Source: Gemmatimonadota bacterium
Lineage (GTDB): Bacteria > Latescibacterota > UBA2968
Length of the DNA: 64,000 nucleotides
Direction of reading: 5' to 3'
NCBI GenBank assembly: GCA_002727195.1
Contig: PBWH01000005.1
Location: 300,566 to 364,565 of the forward strand
A program made the position numbers and the translations under genes. The first letter of the stretch is position 1. The number at the start of each line of letters is the position of its first letter. Below are positions 22,168 through 33,188 of the stretch, in pieces. Below the pieces are notes generated by a model. That model was given only the letters and a program-made list of their open reading frames with translations, was not told the origin of the DNA and searched no databases.

Positions 22168-23055
22168 ATGATCGCTAATCTCGAGACCCTCTCAGCACTT
22201 TCAGAACTTGGCACCATGACCAAGGCGGCCACCCGACTCCGTATCACTCAGTCCGCGGTCAGCAAACGGATCGCGGCGCTGGAAGCCTCGACGAGCCACC
22301 GATTGATCGAGCGTGTCGGCCGTGGCGTTCGCCTTACACCTGCCGGTGTTTCGCTCCTGGAGAAGACGGACCCCTTTATGACGGCGCTCCGTGACGCCTT
22401 GCGTGACGACCGCCCAGCAGGAAGCGAGCGATTGGAAATTGGTGTCTCGGAATCGATCCTGGCTTCGTGGGGGGCCGAAATCCTTGCGCGCGTTTGGGAA
22501 GCCAACCCTCGACTCGCTCTCGTGGTCAACGCACACCGAAGCCCCGTCGCCCTTGATCACGTACGTTCGGGAGAGTACGTCCTCGCCCTCTGTGCGGGCC
22601 TGGCTGAAGACACGCCAGAGCTCCGCTCTGAGGTGATCTACGAGGAGCCGATGGTCATCGTCCCACGCGGTCTGGGTCGGCTGAAACTGGAGAACGACGT
22701 CCAGGTCATGACGATCGAGCCGCATTCTGCGACGTGGCAGTGCATCGGTCGCCGGATTCGTGCGGCTTCCCGATCGTGGCCATTCAGGATCGAGGTCACC
22801 CAAACACTCCAGTCCTTCGCCTGTATCGCACAGATGGCAAAGTGTGGACTGGCCCACGGCCTCGTTCCTTTGGGAATCGCTCAAGCCCTGGGCATTCCCG
22901 AGAAGAACGTCCTTCCATTCCCTGAGCCGGGGCTGACGCGTCCTGTCAGCCTGGTCGGGCGCGCATCCGCCTTTGCCCGTCCCGCGGCGGAGGCCTTTCA
23001 TGAGTCTCTGATCGAAGCCGCGGAGGTGACGATCTCCAGCCGAGATCTCGACTGA
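22168..23055 (+). CDS. LysR-family transcriptional regulator, divergent from acnA
   Basis: N-terminal HTH NLETLSALSELGTMTKAATRLRITQSAVSKRIAALEAS. Confidence 0.88.
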   Translation: MIANLETLSALSELGTMTKAATRLRITQSAVSKRIAALEASTSHRLIERVGRGVRLTPAGVSLLEKTDPFMTALRDALRDDRPAGSERLEIGVSESILASWGAEILARVWEANPRLALVVNAHRSPVALDHVRSGEYVLALCAGLAEDTPELRSEVIYEEPMVIVPRGLGRLKLENDVQVMTIEPHSATWQCIGRRIRAASRSWPFRIEVTQTLQSFACIAQMAKCGLAHGLVPLGIAQALGIPEKNVLPFPEPGLTRPVSLVGRASAFARPAAEAFHESLIEAAEVTISSRDLD

Positions 23056-23154
23056 CTGGCATCGAAATCGTGCGATCCGACTCGCCCCAAATCCGACAAA
23101 TGGGTATGTTGAGCCCTTCGTCGCCGGCCAACACGACCCATTGGACACCGAACC

Positions 23155-24717
23155 ATGCCTGATCGATTCACGAGCCTGATCATCCTGGACGGATGGGGGC
23201 TGAACCCGAACAAGGATCACAACGCCGTCTCCATCGCCGACACACCGACGATGGACCGAATCACGCAGGACTATCCCTCCGCGACGCTCCGCACCTCCGG
23301 ACGCAACGTGGGCCTCCCGGACCGGTTGATGGGCAACTCCGAGGTCGGTCACATGAACCTCGGGGCTGGTCGCGTGGTGACCCAGGCCATGACGCAAATC
23401 GAGGACAGCATCAACGACGGCAGCTTCCGCACCAACGATGCGCTCCTCAAAGCAGTCGACCGTCTTGTCGATTTGGACGGCAACCTGCACCTGTTCGGTC
23501 TGGTATCCAATGGAGGGGTCCACTCCTGGCCGACCCACTACCAGGGCATCTTCGAGGTCGCGAAAGCGCGCGGCGTATCACCAGACCGCGTGTTCATACA
23601 CGCCTTTCTGGACGGCCGAGACACACCCCCACAAAGTGGCATCGATCGACTCAAGGAGCTGACCGCCTTCCTCGATCAGCTGGGGACGGGCAAGATCGCC
23701 TCGATCTGCGGTCGCTACTACGCGATGGACCGAGACCAGCGATGGGAACGCACGCAGCGCGCCTACGACCTGCTGACGGAGGGCAAAGGTGAGCGCTCAG
23801 CATCTGCGCTCGAAGCGATCGAGACTTCGTATGCCGGTGGCACAACAGACGAATTCCTCGAGCCCTGTGCAATCGTAGACAACACGGGCAACCCGGTGGC
23901 CACCGTCGGTGACGGCGACTCTGTGATCTTCTTCAACTTCCGTGGCGACCGTCCACGCCAGCTGACACGAGCCTTCACGGACGACAGGTTCACCGGTTTC
24001 GAGCGAGCCGTTCGCCCTGACGTCCATTACACATCGCTCACCCGTTACGAGGAAGGTCTGCCCGTTGACGGGATCGCCTTCCCGCCTGAGGCCCTGTCGC
24101 AGGACATGCCGAGGATCTTCGGGGAGACGGCCAGCTCGGCTGGCAAGCGCCAGCTTCGGATCGCTGAGACAGAGAAATACGCGCACGTCACGTTTTTCTT
24201 CAACGGATTACGTGAGGAGCCTTATCAGGGCGAAGACCGCATCCTGGTCCCCTCACCCAAGGATGTTCCCACATACGATCACAAGCCCGAGATGAGCGCA
24301 CCCGAGATCGCGAATCGTTTGTCGGATGCCATTCGAGCGGGTGAACACGACGTCGCCATCTGCAATTTCGCCAACCCCGACATGGTCGGGCATACGGGTA
24401 TTCTGGATGCCGCCGTGCAAGCAGTGACCACCGTAGATCGATGCCTGGCGCAGGTCCTGAAAGCGGTTGGAGACGTCGGAGGGGTCGCCATTGTCACCGC
24501 CGATCACGGGAACGCGGAACAGATGATCCACTACGAGACAGCCGAACCTCACACCGCTCACACCACGAACGAAGTCCCGCTCATCCTCGTCGATCCCGAT
24601 CATCAATCCGACCTGAGAGAGGGAGGCGCTTTGTGTGACATCGCACCGACCTTGCTCGGCCTGATGGGTGTCGACCTGCCTGCTGAGATGAACGGGAGAG
24701 ACCTGCGGCTGACCTAG
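23155..24717 (+). CDS. gpmI: 2,3-bisphosphoglycerate-independent phosphoglycerate mutase
   Basis: LIILDGWGLNP, GNSEVGHMNLGAGRVV, HAFLDGRDTPP, YYAMDRDQRWERTQRAY, TADHGNAEQM. Confidence 0.96.
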   Translation: MPDRFTSLIILDGWGLNPNKDHNAVSIADTPTMDRITQDYPSATLRTSGRNVGLPDRLMGNSEVGHMNLGAGRVVTQAMTQIEDSINDGSFRTNDALLKAVDRLVDLDGNLHLFGLVSNGGVHSWPTHYQGIFEVAKARGVSPDRVFIHAFLDGRDTPPQSGIDRLKELTAFLDQLGTGKIASICGRYYAMDRDQRWERTQRAYDLLTEGKGERSASALEAIETSYAGGTTDEFLEPCAIVDNTGNPVATVGDGDSVIFFNFRGDRPRQLTRAFTDDRFTGFERAVRPDVHYTSLTRYEEGLPVDGIAFPPEALSQDMPRIFGETASSAGKRQLRIAETEKYAHVTFFFNGLREEPYQGEDRILVPSPKDVPTYDHKPEMSAPEIANRLSDAIRAGEHDVAICNFANPDMVGHTGILDAAVQAVTTVDRCLAQVLKAVGDVGGVAIVTADHGNAEQMIHYETAEPHTAHTTNEVPLILVDPDHQSDLREGGALCDIAPTLLGLMGVDLPAEMNGRDLRLT

Positions 24718-24822
24718 CCTCCTCGGTCGTTTTGGCCTTGGGTCCAGGGTAAACTTCCCTATCTTACGTTCTCTGAACGACAAGGGGCGCCAGATCGCCC
24801 GGCAGATTTCAAGGAGCCAGGA

Positions 24823-25986
24823 ATGAAAATCCACGAATTCCAAGCGAAAGACATACTCAAGCAATTCGGTATCCCCGTTCCACAGGGCATGGTCGCGTCG
24901 ACCTCAGCCGAGGCGAAGGCGGCCGCGGACGAGCTCGGCGGCAAGGTCGTCGTCAAGGCCCAGATCCACGCCGGTGGACGTGGCAAGGGTGGCGGCGTCA
25001 AGCTGGCCGGCAGTGCGGATGAGGCCAAGAAGCACGCTGAAGATATAATCGGGATGCAGCTGGTCACGCACCAGACCGGGCCGGAAGGACAGAAGGTCAA
25101 GCAGGTCCTGATCGAAGAGGCGACTGACATCGACCGGGAACTCTACCTGGGAATCGTCCTGGACCGTGCCACCTCGAGTCTGACCATCATGGCCTCGCAG
25201 GCCGGCGGAATGGACATCGAGCAGGTCGCCGAGGAAACGCCCGAGAAAATCCTGAAGGAAAAGATCGATCCCGGCATCGGTCTGCAGGCTTTCCAGGCGC
25301 GCCGACTCGCATTCGGCCTCGGTCTGGAGGGTGATGCGTTCAAGCAAGGCGCCGGGTTCATCGCTACACTGGCCAAGGCATTCGAGGCGACGGATTGCTC
25401 CCTCGCCGAAATCAACCCACTCGTCGTCACCGGGGACAATCAGGTCGTGGCCCTCGACGCTAAGATGAACTTCGATGACAACGCGCTCTACCTGCACAAG
25501 GACATCCAGGCCCTTCGCGACACGGATGAAGAGGATCCGCTCGAGGTCGAGGCTTCCGAGTTCGAATTGAACTACATCAAGCTCGACGGCGAAGTCGGCT
25601 GCATGGTAAATGGTGCCGGCTTGGCGATGGCCACGATAGATATCATCAAGTATGCCGGGTCGTCCCCGGCGAACTTCCTCGATGTAGGCGGTGGTACGAA
25701 CGTCGAGCGCGTCCGGAATGCCTTCCGCATCCTCATCTCGGACGAGGACGTTAAGGCGGTCTTCATCAACATCTTCGGCGGTATTGTCCGGTGCGATCGG
25801 GTCGCTCAGGGCGTCGTCGAAGCGCTCGCCACGCTCGATGTCAACGTGCCGTTGATCATTCGGCTCCAGGGCACCAACGCAGAAGAGGGGGCCAAGATCC
25901 TCGATGAATCGGACCTGGAATTCACAGTCGCCCTCGAGCTTCGGGAAGCTGCCGAAGCTATCGCTTCCACCGTCAAGGCCGCCTGA
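24823..25986 (+). CDS. sucC: Succinate-CoA ligase (ADP-forming) beta subunit
   Basis: [73 protein letters not shown]. Confidence 0.96.
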   Translation: MKIHEFQAKDILKQFGIPVPQGMVASTSAEAKAAADELGGKVVVKAQIHAGGRGKGGGVKLAGSADEAKKHAEDIIGMQLVTHQTGPEGQKVKQVLIEEATDIDRELYLGIVLDRATSSLTIMASQAGGMDIEQVAEETPEKILKEKIDPGIGLQAFQARRLAFGLGLEGDAFKQGAGFIATLAKAFEATDCSLAEINPLVVTGDNQVVALDAKMNFDDNALYLHKDIQALRDTDEEDPLEVEASEFELNYIKLDGEVGCMVNGAGLAMATIDIIKYAGSSPANFLDVGGGTNVERVRNAFRILISDEDVKAVFINIFGGIVRCDRVAQGVVEALATLDVNVPLIIRLQGTNAEEGAKILDESDLEFTVALELREAAEAIASTVKAA

Positions 25987-26009
25987 CGAAACTGACATAG
26001 ATCTGCGTA

Positions 26010-26040
26010 GCGGGACTGCCGACGGGGCAGTCCCGCTTTT
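26010..26040 (+). terminator. Rho-independent terminator after sucC
   Basis: Perfect 11-bp stem GCGGGACTGCC/GGCAGTCCCGC then TTTT. Confidence 0.85.
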
Positions 26041-26252
26041 CTATACCTGCACAGCAGCCATAATGGCATTCCGAGGGTGCCACATTGACTCTTATGGTTT
26101 TAGCGCCGATTTCCAATAAATCTCATAAATCATTTTAAAATATATATTTACGCCCTAATCCGGCTTCCGGAACATCACTTGCTTCACATGACTCAAGATT
26201 TACCCAATACTTCGAAATAGAACCGTAGTCACCGAGCAGAATAGGAGAACAG

Positions 26253-28175
26253 ATGAGGAAAGTCATCGGCATCGACCTGGGGACCACCAACTCGTGTGTA
26301 GCGGTTATGGAAGGTGGCGACCCGGTCGTCATCCCCAACTCCGAGGGTGGTCGTACGACACCGTCCGTCGTCGCAACGACCAAAGAAGGTGAGCGCCTGG
26401 TCGGTCAGGTCGCCAAGCGGCAGGCTGTCACGAACCCCCAGAACACGATCTTCTCAATCAAACGATTCATGGGACGACGACACGACGAGGTCTCGACCGA
26501 AATCACCGAGGTCCCGTACGAAGTGAAGTCCGGGACAGGCGGTCTCGCGTCCGTCCACGTGTCGGAGAAGGACTACACACCTCCCGAGGTCTCCGCAGTC
26601 GTGCTCCAAAAAATGAAGCAGACCGCCGAGGACTACCTGGGAGAGAAGGTGGACAAAGCCGTGATCACGGTCCCCGCCTATTTCAACGACGCGCAGCGTC
26701 AGGCCACCAAGGACGCCGGCAAGATCGCGGGCCTCGAAGTCGAGCGCATCGTGAACGAGCCGACGGCGGCCGCTCTGGCCTACGGACTCGACAAGAAGTC
26801 GGACGAGAAAATCGCGGTCTACGACCTTGGTGGTGGAACCTTCGACATCTCCATCCTCGAGCTCGGTGACGGTGTCTTCGAGGTCAAGTCGACCAACGGA
26901 GACACACACCTGGGTGGAGACGACTTCGACCAGAAGATCATCGATTGGCTGGCCGAAGAGTTCGAGTCCGAGAACGGAATGGACCTGCGCAAGGACCCGA
27001 TGGCGCTTCAGCGTTTGAAGGAGGCCGCGGAGAAGGCCAAGTGTGAGCTCTCTTCGTCGATGCAGACCGAGATCAATCTGCCGTTCATTACCGCCGACGC
27101 CTCCGGGCCGAAACATCTGAACACCTCGCTGTCTCGCTCGAAATTCGAGCAGATCACCGATGACCTGATCGAGCGCAGCAAGGCGCCCTGTATTCAGGCG
27201 ATCAAGGACGCCGGGCTCCAAGCATCGGAAATCGACGAAGTCATCCTGGTCGGCGGAAGCACACGCATCCCGCGCGTCCAGGACATGGTTCAGGATCTGT
27301 TTGGGAAAGAGCCGAACCGCGGCGTCAACCCCGACGAAGTCGTCGCCGTCGGTGCGGCGATTCAGGCGGGCGTTCTGGCTGGTGACGTCACCGACGTCCT
27401 TCTGCTCGACGTCACGCCGCTTTCGCTCGGCATCGAGACGCTGGGCGGGGTCATGACCAAGCTCATCGAGCGCAACACGACGATCCCAACGAAGAAGGCC
27501 GAGGTCTTCTCGACGGCAGCGGACAACCAAACGTCGGTGGAAATCCACGTGCTCCAGGGCGAGCGCGAAATGTCGGTCGACAACCGGACAATCGGACGCT
27601 TCCATCTAGATGGAATTCCGCCGGCCCCGCGTGGCATGCCGCAGGTCGAAGTTACATTCGACATCGACGCCAACGGCATCCTGAACGTCGCCGCGAAGGA
27701 CAAGACGACGGGCAAGGAGCAGAACATCCGAATCGAGGCGTCTTCAGGGCTTTCCGATGCCGAAATCGACCGGATGGTCGACGACGCGCAATCCAACGCG
27801 GCGGAAGACAAGGCCAAGCGGGAGAAGATCGAAGTCCACAACCAGGCGGATCAGCAGGTATATCAGGCTGAGAGGCAACTCGAGGAGTCCAAGGACAAGA
27901 TCAGCGAGGATGCCGCGAACGAGGTCCAGGCAGCGATCGATCGCGTCAAGGAGACGCTCCAGGGCGAAAACACGGACGAGATCAAGGCCGCCACGGAAGC
28001 GCTGACTCAGAGCCTGCATCAGATCGCCAGCGAGCTCTACGAACAGGCAGCTGCCGCTGAGCAGCCTCCGGGTGGCGATCCGGCCGCCGGTCAAGAGCCG
28101 AACGCCCAGGGCGAGCAGCAAACAGAAGGTGCCGTCGACGCCGATTTCGAGGTCGTCGATGAAGAGAAGAAGTAG
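26253..28175 (+). CDS. dnaK: Molecular chaperone DnaK (Hsp70)
   Basis: [70 protein letters not shown]. Confidence 0.98.
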   Translation: MRKVIGIDLGTTNSCVAVMEGGDPVVIPNSEGGRTTPSVVATTKEGERLVGQVAKRQAVTNPQNTIFSIKRFMGRRHDEVSTEITEVPYEVKSGTGGLASVHVSEKDYTPPEVSAVVLQKMKQTAEDYLGEKVDKAVITVPAYFNDAQRQATKDAGKIAGLEVERIVNEPTAAALAYGLDKKSDEKIAVYDLGGGTFDISILELGDGVFEVKSTNGDTHLGGDDFDQKIIDWLAEEFESENGMDLRKDPMALQRLKEAAEKAKCELSSSMQTEINLPFITADASGPKHLNTSLSRSKFEQITDDLIERSKAPCIQAIKDAGLQASEIDEVILVGGSTRIPRVQDMVQDLFGKEPNRGVNPDEVVAVGAAIQAGVLAGDVTDVLLLDVTPLSLGIETLGGVMTKLIERNTTIPTKKAEVFSTAADNQTSVEIHVLQGEREMSVDNRTIGRFHLDGIPPAPRGMPQVEVTFDIDANGILNVAAKDKTTGKEQNIRIEASSGLSDAEIDRMVDDAQSNAAEDKAKREKIEVHNQADQQVYQAERQLEESKDKISEDAANEVQAAIDRVKETLQGENTDEIKAATEALTQSLHQIASELYEQAAAAEQPPGGDPAAGQEPNAQGEQQTEGAVDADFEVVDEEKK

Positions 28176-28197
28176 ACCCGAGTTCCAGTAGGACTAG

Positions 28198-28236
28198 AAA
28201 AAGGGCGGTGACTCCATCGAGTCATCGCCCTTTTTT
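28198..28236 (+). terminator. Rho-independent terminator after dnaK
   Basis: Stem AAAAAGGGCGgTGACTC/GAGTCAtCGCCCTTTTTT. Confidence 0.9.
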
Positions 28237-28308
28237 GGCCTCCTGCTCTCGCTCCCGGCTCGCCTGTCTGGCCGTAGCCTTGGCGAAAGCCGAGAGCCTG
28301 GGAAAGAG

Positions 28309-29067
28309 TCAGGTCGTCGGTTCTACGGTCACGCGTACCGCACCAAGCGCCTTGAGGAACTCGAAGGACACCACGCGTCCCTTTGCCTGAAGTTCACCGC
28401 TCCCCTCATCTCGACTCGAAATCTCCTTCAGGCGGCGCACCATCCATTCCCGGTCACGCTTCAATCCGGGAAGTGCACTCTTCACGAAGTCGAGCGCGAA
28501 CTGCGCATTCACGTTCAGATCGTCCTCGGAAAGGTTCAGCACGCTCACCATCATCATCGCGCGGTCGAGCTTGTCTTCGTCCCCCCAGAACTCCACAACC
28601 ACCTGACCTTTGCGCGTCGCCCCAATCACCCGATCAACACCCTCCAACGGCGGCAGAATCTCCGTTGGGACCTCCTCGGATAACCCCGTCAGCAGACCGT
28701 CGATCGAAAGGGTCTTTGACGTCTTCCGGACCGGTCTCGGCGTACGTCTTCGGACAGTCGTCCCTTGCTTCTTCTGCAGATCCCGATTCAGGCTCGCCCT
28801 GACATCCGGCGGGCTACCCAGGTAGTCCCCGTGAACCCACCCGGGTGCATCGTCTGGCAGCAACACGCTCAGCCACTTCCCTTCGCTCGCCACAATCCGG
28901 AGCTCCTGTCCCCGCCTAACCTGCGTCAAGATGGGATCCTTGACGGAGGGCCCTTTCCTCACGTTCAGAACGGGCGGCACGACGTATGTGGTTTCGTAGT
29001 CGGGAGCGCATCCCGCGGTCGCAAACAGTAGCGTGACAACGAGTATCCTCTCGATTCGTCTCTTCAC
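28309..29067 (-). CDS. Lipoprotein with bacterial SH3 domain
   Basis: Lipobox LLFATAGC; SH3_3 pattern VVPPVLNVRKGPSVKDPILTQVRRGQELRIVASEGKWLSVLLPDDAPGWVHGDYLG. Confidence 0.8.
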   Translation of the reverse strand: MKRRIERILVVTLLFATAGCAPDYETTYVVPPVLNVRKGPSVKDPILTQVRRGQELRIVASEGKWLSVLLPDDAPGWVHGDYLGSPPDVRASLNRDLQKKQGTTVRRRTPRPVRKTSKTLSIDGLLTGLSEEVPTEILPPLEGVDRVIGATRKGQVVVEFWGDEDKLDRAMMMVSVLNLSEDDLNVNAQFALDFVKSALPGLKRDREWMVRRLKEISSRDEGSGELQAKGRVVSFEFLKALGAVRVTVEPTT

Positions 29068-29304
29068 TGCATTCTCACCATTTCAAGTAGCCGGAACCAG
29101 AACATGAGCGGCGGAAAATAGCGCGGCGAACTGAGAGTGGCAACCGAAACATGGAATTTGACACGGCCGCGCTCACGCCAGATTTTTTCGTTGCTTCGGC
29201 CCTCCACTGCCTACCGTGAGTCACGCTTGAGTCACAGACAGAAATACGACGATTTATCCAGGAACATCGTGGCAGTGCTTGCACGGAACGAAGCACCCAA
29301 CGCG

Positions 29305-29860
29305 ATGTTCACCCCGGCTGGCCAAGACCATCCTCGAGATCGTTCCTGTCTAGCGATTCAGCCTGGGCACCTCCGTACTCAATCGCTGGCATATCTACGA
29401 AAACGGCGAGACGGTTTTCGAGGAATACGTCAGTGGTACGCTCGCCCGTGGGTTCTCCGCGAGTGCCTAGGTGCTGGACAACGGCCAGCCCATCTACCGG
29501 AAGAGCCTCAAAGACGATCAACGGTTCGCTTTTGACGCGGAGATGATCCAGAAAGGGTAGGCGTCGGACCTGATCCTGCCCTTGAGGATCGGTGATATCA
29601 CCGTGGGGACCGCAAACTTCACCAGTCGACGGCCGGATGCCCTCCATCCCTGGCAATCAGCTCACCGAGAAGATCCGCAGGGTCGATCCTTCCATCCTCA
29701 ACATCCTCGTCTCCGGATGGGAGCGACGGACGAGTTACAAGCAACTCAGGCACTTCGACCTCCATATGCTCAAGCCGATCGAGAATCTCGAGGAGCTTCA
29801 CCAGATGATCGGTGATGCATTGCGAATCCGGGAGCGCCGACATCGTACCACGGGTTGAAT
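29305..29860 (+). pseudogene. GAF-domain sensor joined to a REC-domain remnant, several in-frame stops
   Basis: V*RFSLGTSVLNRWHIYENGETVFEEYVSGTLARGFSASA*VLDNGQPIYRKSLKDDQRFAFDAEMIQKG*ASDLILPLRIGDITVGTANF (GAF-like; TAG at 29351, 29468, 29558), then shifted MPSIPGNQLTEKIRRVDPSILNILVSGWE...LKPIENLEELHQMIGDAL (REC-like). Confidence 0.75.
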
Positions 29861-29938
29861 CCGGCCGGCTTGCATCAAAATTGACTGAACCGTAAATTCC
29901 TATCTTTCCAGACTTTACACCGCAACAGGGATGGCCAC

Positions 29939-30205
29939 TTGACGTTCGATTACAGCGTGCAAAACATCATTGACGGCCAGGGGATTCCAATCGTGATCAC
30001 CGGAATGGTGATCGTCTTTTTTGCCCTGACGTTGATCAGTCTGTTTATCGCCGCCCTGCCGCGCATCCTGGAGCGGATCGCCCAGCGTTGGCCCGAACCG
30101 GAGGGGCACCACCACAGCGCTCCAGCGGCCGCCCAGGCCGGGGTCACGGACGACGTCGTCGCGGCGATTGCTGTGGCTCTTCACCGTCGACGGGCCCGAG
30201 GTTAG
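29939..30205 (+). CDS. oadG: Na+-pumping decarboxylase gamma chain (OadG-like)
   Basis: Single TM GIPIVITGMVIVFFALTLISLFIAALPRI with His/Pro/Ala-rich tail, directly upstream of oadB. Confidence 0.75.
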   Translation: MTFDYSVQNIIDGQGIPIVITGMVIVFFALTLISLFIAALPRILERIAQRWPEPEGHHHSAPAAAQAGVTDDVVAAIAVALHRRRARG

Positions 30206-30209
30206 CAAA

Positions 30210-31337
30210 ATGGGCATCCTGTTTGAATTCCTGCACACCACGGGCTTCGCCCAGATGACGATCGGCAACATCGTAATGATCGTCATTGGCATCATCTTCA
30301 TCTCTCTCGCCATCACGAAAGACTACGAGCCCCTACTGCTGGTCCCGATCGGGTTCGGCATCATCGTCGGAAACATCGCCTACATCGATACGATGTCGCT
30401 CGGTGTGTATGACGAAGGCAGCGTCCTCTATTACATCTACTTCGGCGTCAGCCAGGGCATCTTCCCGCCGCTGATTTTCCTCGGCATCGGCGCGATGACC
30501 GACTTCTCGACGATGCTCTCGAACCCCAAGCTCATCCTGTTGGGTGCGGCCGCCCAGATCGGCATCTTTCTGACACTCATCGGCGCCCTCTACCTCGGGT
30601 TCAGTCCGAACGAGGCCGGTGCGATCGGGATCATCGGCGGTGCGGACGGGCCGACGGCCATTTTCCTGTCGGCCAAACTGGCCCCTCATTTGCTCGGAGC
30701 CATCGCGATCGCCGCCTACTCGTATATGGCGCTCGTCCCGGTCATCCAGCCCCCGATCATGAAGCTGCTGACCACGCGCGAGGAACGGCTCATTCGGATG
30801 CCGGACCCGCGCGCCATCTCGCGGCGGGAACGCATCATCTTCCCGATCGCCGCTTTCCTGATCGCGGCCATGATTGCGCCCGGATCGATCGCCCTGCTTG
30901 GTATGCTCTTCTTTGGCAACATACTCAAGGAATCCGGCGTCACCGAGCGGCTCGCCAACTCGGCGAGAAACGCGATGATCGACATTGTCACCATCCTGCT
31001 GGGTTTCTCCGTCGGCGCCAGCACCCAGGCGCAGACATTCCTGAAACCGGATTCGCTCCTCATCTTCGGACTCGGCGCTCTGTCATTCGGAATCGCCACG
31101 GCCGGTGGCATCCTGGGGGCGAAGTTTATGAACCTATTTCTGAAGCAGAAGATCAACCCCCTTATCGGCGCTGCCGGCGTGTCGGCCGTCCCGGATTCCG
31201 CGCGTGTGGTGCAAATGGTCGGTCAACAGGAGGACCCTCAGAACTACCTCCTGATGCACGCGATGGCCCCGAACGTCGCCGGCGTCGTCGGCTCGGCCAT
31301 TGGGGCCGGTATCCTTTGGTCCGTCCTGGTCAAATGA
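30210..31337 (+). CDS. oadB: Na+-translocating oxaloacetate/acyl-CoA decarboxylase beta subunit
   Basis: Multi-TM; GVSQGIFPPLIFLGIGAMTDFSTMLSNPK, GIIGGADGPTAIFLSAKLAP, GLGALSFGIATAGGILGAK; ATG at 30210 preferred over upstream ORF start 30168. Confidence 0.93.
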   Translation: MGILFEFLHTTGFAQMTIGNIVMIVIGIIFISLAITKDYEPLLLVPIGFGIIVGNIAYIDTMSLGVYDEGSVLYYIYFGVSQGIFPPLIFLGIGAMTDFSTMLSNPKLILLGAAAQIGIFLTLIGALYLGFSPNEAGAIGIIGGADGPTAIFLSAKLAPHLLGAIAIAAYSYMALVPVIQPPIMKLLTTREERLIRMPDPRAISRRERIIFPIAAFLIAAMIAPGSIALLGMLFFGNILKESGVTERLANSARNAMIDIVTILLGFSVGASTQAQTFLKPDSLLIFGLGALSFGIATAGGILGAKFMNLFLKQKINPLIGAAGVSAVPDSARVVQMVGQQEDPQNYLLMHAMAPNVAGVVGSAIGAGILWSVLVK

Positions 31338-31397
31338 TTCCGGTCGGCAGCGACTCTCCAGACAATGAGCGATGACTCCACGAGCTGAGGTGAAACC

Positions 31398-33185
31398 GTG
31401 AAAAAGAAAGTCACCTTCATGTGCACGGCGTTCCGCGACGGCTTCCAATCGGCCTACGGCGCCCGCGTGCTCACCAAGGATTTCCTCCCCGCCCTTGAGG
31501 CGGCCAGGGATGCCGGGATCGACTACTTCGAGGCAGGCGGTGGCGCGCGATTCCAGTCGCTCTACTTCTACTGCAACGAAGACGCTTTCGACATGATGGA
31601 CGCCTTCCGCGAGACGGCCGGGCCGGACGCCAACCTCCAGACGCTGTCCCGCGGTGTGAACGTGGTCGGTCTCGAATCGCAATCGAGCGACATTGTGAAT
31701 CTGCACGCGCTGATGTTCAAGAAGCACGGCATCACGACGATCCGGAATTTCGACGCCCTCAACGACGTCAACAACCTGATCCACAGTGGGAAGTGCATCG
31801 TGGACGCCGGCCTCAAGCATCAGGTCTGCGTGACGTTGATGGAGCTCCCCCCCGGCTGCGAGGGTGCCCACGACCCCGACTTCTACGAGCGGACGCTCCG
31901 TGAAATCCTGGACGCCGGCATCCCTTACGATTCGGTCTGCTTCAAGGACGCCTCCGGCACGGCAGTCCCTTCGAAGGTCCACGAAACCATCAAGCGTGCA
32001 CGGGCGATGCTCCCCGAGGGCACCTTCATCCACTTCCACACGCACGAGACGGCCGGCATATCGGTCCAGGCCAACATGGCCGCTCTGGATGCCGGGGCGG
32101 ACGCCATCGACCTGTCGCTGGCGCCGTGCTCTGGCGGAACCTGCCAGCCCGACGTGCTCGTGATGTGGCACGCTCTGCGTGGCTCTGATTACGATCTGGA
32201 TCTCGACATCGAAAAGGTTCGGGAAGCCGAAGAAGTCTTCAAAGAGTCGATGGCGGACTACTTCCTCCCTCCGGAAGCAACTGCAGTAGAACCGCTTATC
32301 CCCTGGAGCCCTATGCCGGGTGGCGCGTTAACGGCCAACACCCAGATGCTGCGCGACAACGGCATCATGGACCGCTACCCGGAGATGATCCGGGCGATGG
32401 GCGACGTCGTCCGGAAGGGCGGCTTCGGCACATCGGTCACGCCGGTCTCGCAGTTCTACTTCCAGCAAGCCTTCAACAACGTGATGTTCGGAGAATGGGA
32501 GCGGATCGCCGAGCCCTATGGCCAGATGGTCCTCGGCTACTTCGGGAAGACCCCGGCGATACCGGATCCGGAAGTCGTCAGGATCGCCTCGGAACAGCTG
32601 GAACTCGAGCATACGACGCAGCCGCCGCTCGAAAGAAACGACGCCGATCCGAACAAAGGCATTGAAGCGGCCAAAAAACAGCTCGAAGCAGAGAACTTGC
32701 CGACGACGGACGAGAACATCTTCATCGTCGCCGCGTGCAAAGAGAAGGGCCTCGCGTTCCTCAAGGGGGAAGGCGAAATCGGCGTTCGGAAAGTCGACCG
32801 ACAGGCCGAGGCGCCACCGACCGACGGACCTGCCAGCTACACCGTAACGGTTGACGGGAAATCGTTCCAGCTGTCGATCGACGGCGACCGGGCCACGGTG
32901 AACGGGAAGACGTATCAGGTCAGGCTTTCCGATGGCGAGACATCAGCCGCCGCTCCTTCCGCGGGAGGCGCGGGACAGGCGGTGACAGCTGAGATGCCGG
33001 GTAAGGTGATCCGGATCCTCGCTTCCCCGGGCAGCGCCGTCTCCGAAGGGGACCCGCTTCTCGTGTTGGAAGCCATGAAAATGGAAATGCAGATTGCTTC
33101 GCCCACCAGCGGTACCGTTCAGTCGGTCGACGTCTCAGAGGGAGAGCAAGTCACAGCCGGGGCCACACTTCTCACGATTGGTTAG
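31398..33185 (+). CDS. oadA: Oxaloacetate decarboxylase alpha subunit with C-terminal biotinyl domain
   Basis: FRDGFQSAYGARV carboxyltransferase start, CFKDASGTAVPSKVHETIK, FHTHETAGIS, biotin motif VLEAMKMEMQIASP. Confidence 0.92.
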   Translation: MKKKVTFMCTAFRDGFQSAYGARVLTKDFLPALEAARDAGIDYFEAGGGARFQSLYFYCNEDAFDMMDAFRETAGPDANLQTLSRGVNVVGLESQSSDIVNLHALMFKKHGITTIRNFDALNDVNNLIHSGKCIVDAGLKHQVCVTLMELPPGCEGAHDPDFYERTLREILDAGIPYDSVCFKDASGTAVPSKVHETIKRARAMLPEGTFIHFHTHETAGISVQANMAALDAGADAIDLSLAPCSGGTCQPDVLVMWHALRGSDYDLDLDIEKVREAEEVFKESMADYFLPPEATAVEPLIPWSPMPGGALTANTQMLRDNGIMDRYPEMIRAMGDVVRKGGFGTSVTPVSQFYFQQAFNNVMFGEWERIAEPYGQMVLGYFGKTPAIPDPEVVRIASEQLELEHTTQPPLERNDADPNKGIEAAKKQLEAENLPTTDENIFIVAACKEKGLAFLKGEGEIGVRKVDRQAEAPPTDGPASYTVTVDGKSFQLSIDGDRATVNGKTYQVRLSDGETSAAAPSAGGAGQAVTAEMPGKVIRILASPGSAVSEGDPLLVLEAMKMEMQIASPTSGTVQSVDVSEGEQVTAGATLLTIG

Positions 33186-33188
33186 GCC

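Noticed and set aside
26100-26252. CIRCE (HrcA operator) upstream of dnaK
   Set aside because: No TTAGCACTC-N9-GAGTGCTAA-like palindrome in the AT-rich leader.
24904-27605. Long antisense ORFs such as 24904-25998 (-, 364 aa) and 26454-27605 (-, 383 aa)
   Set aside because: Exact shadows of sucC and dnaK; in GC-rich DNA antisense frames stay open by chance. Same reasoning for 20347-21222, 22201-23538, 31134-32171, 34545-35348, 56407-57315 and 58543-59667.
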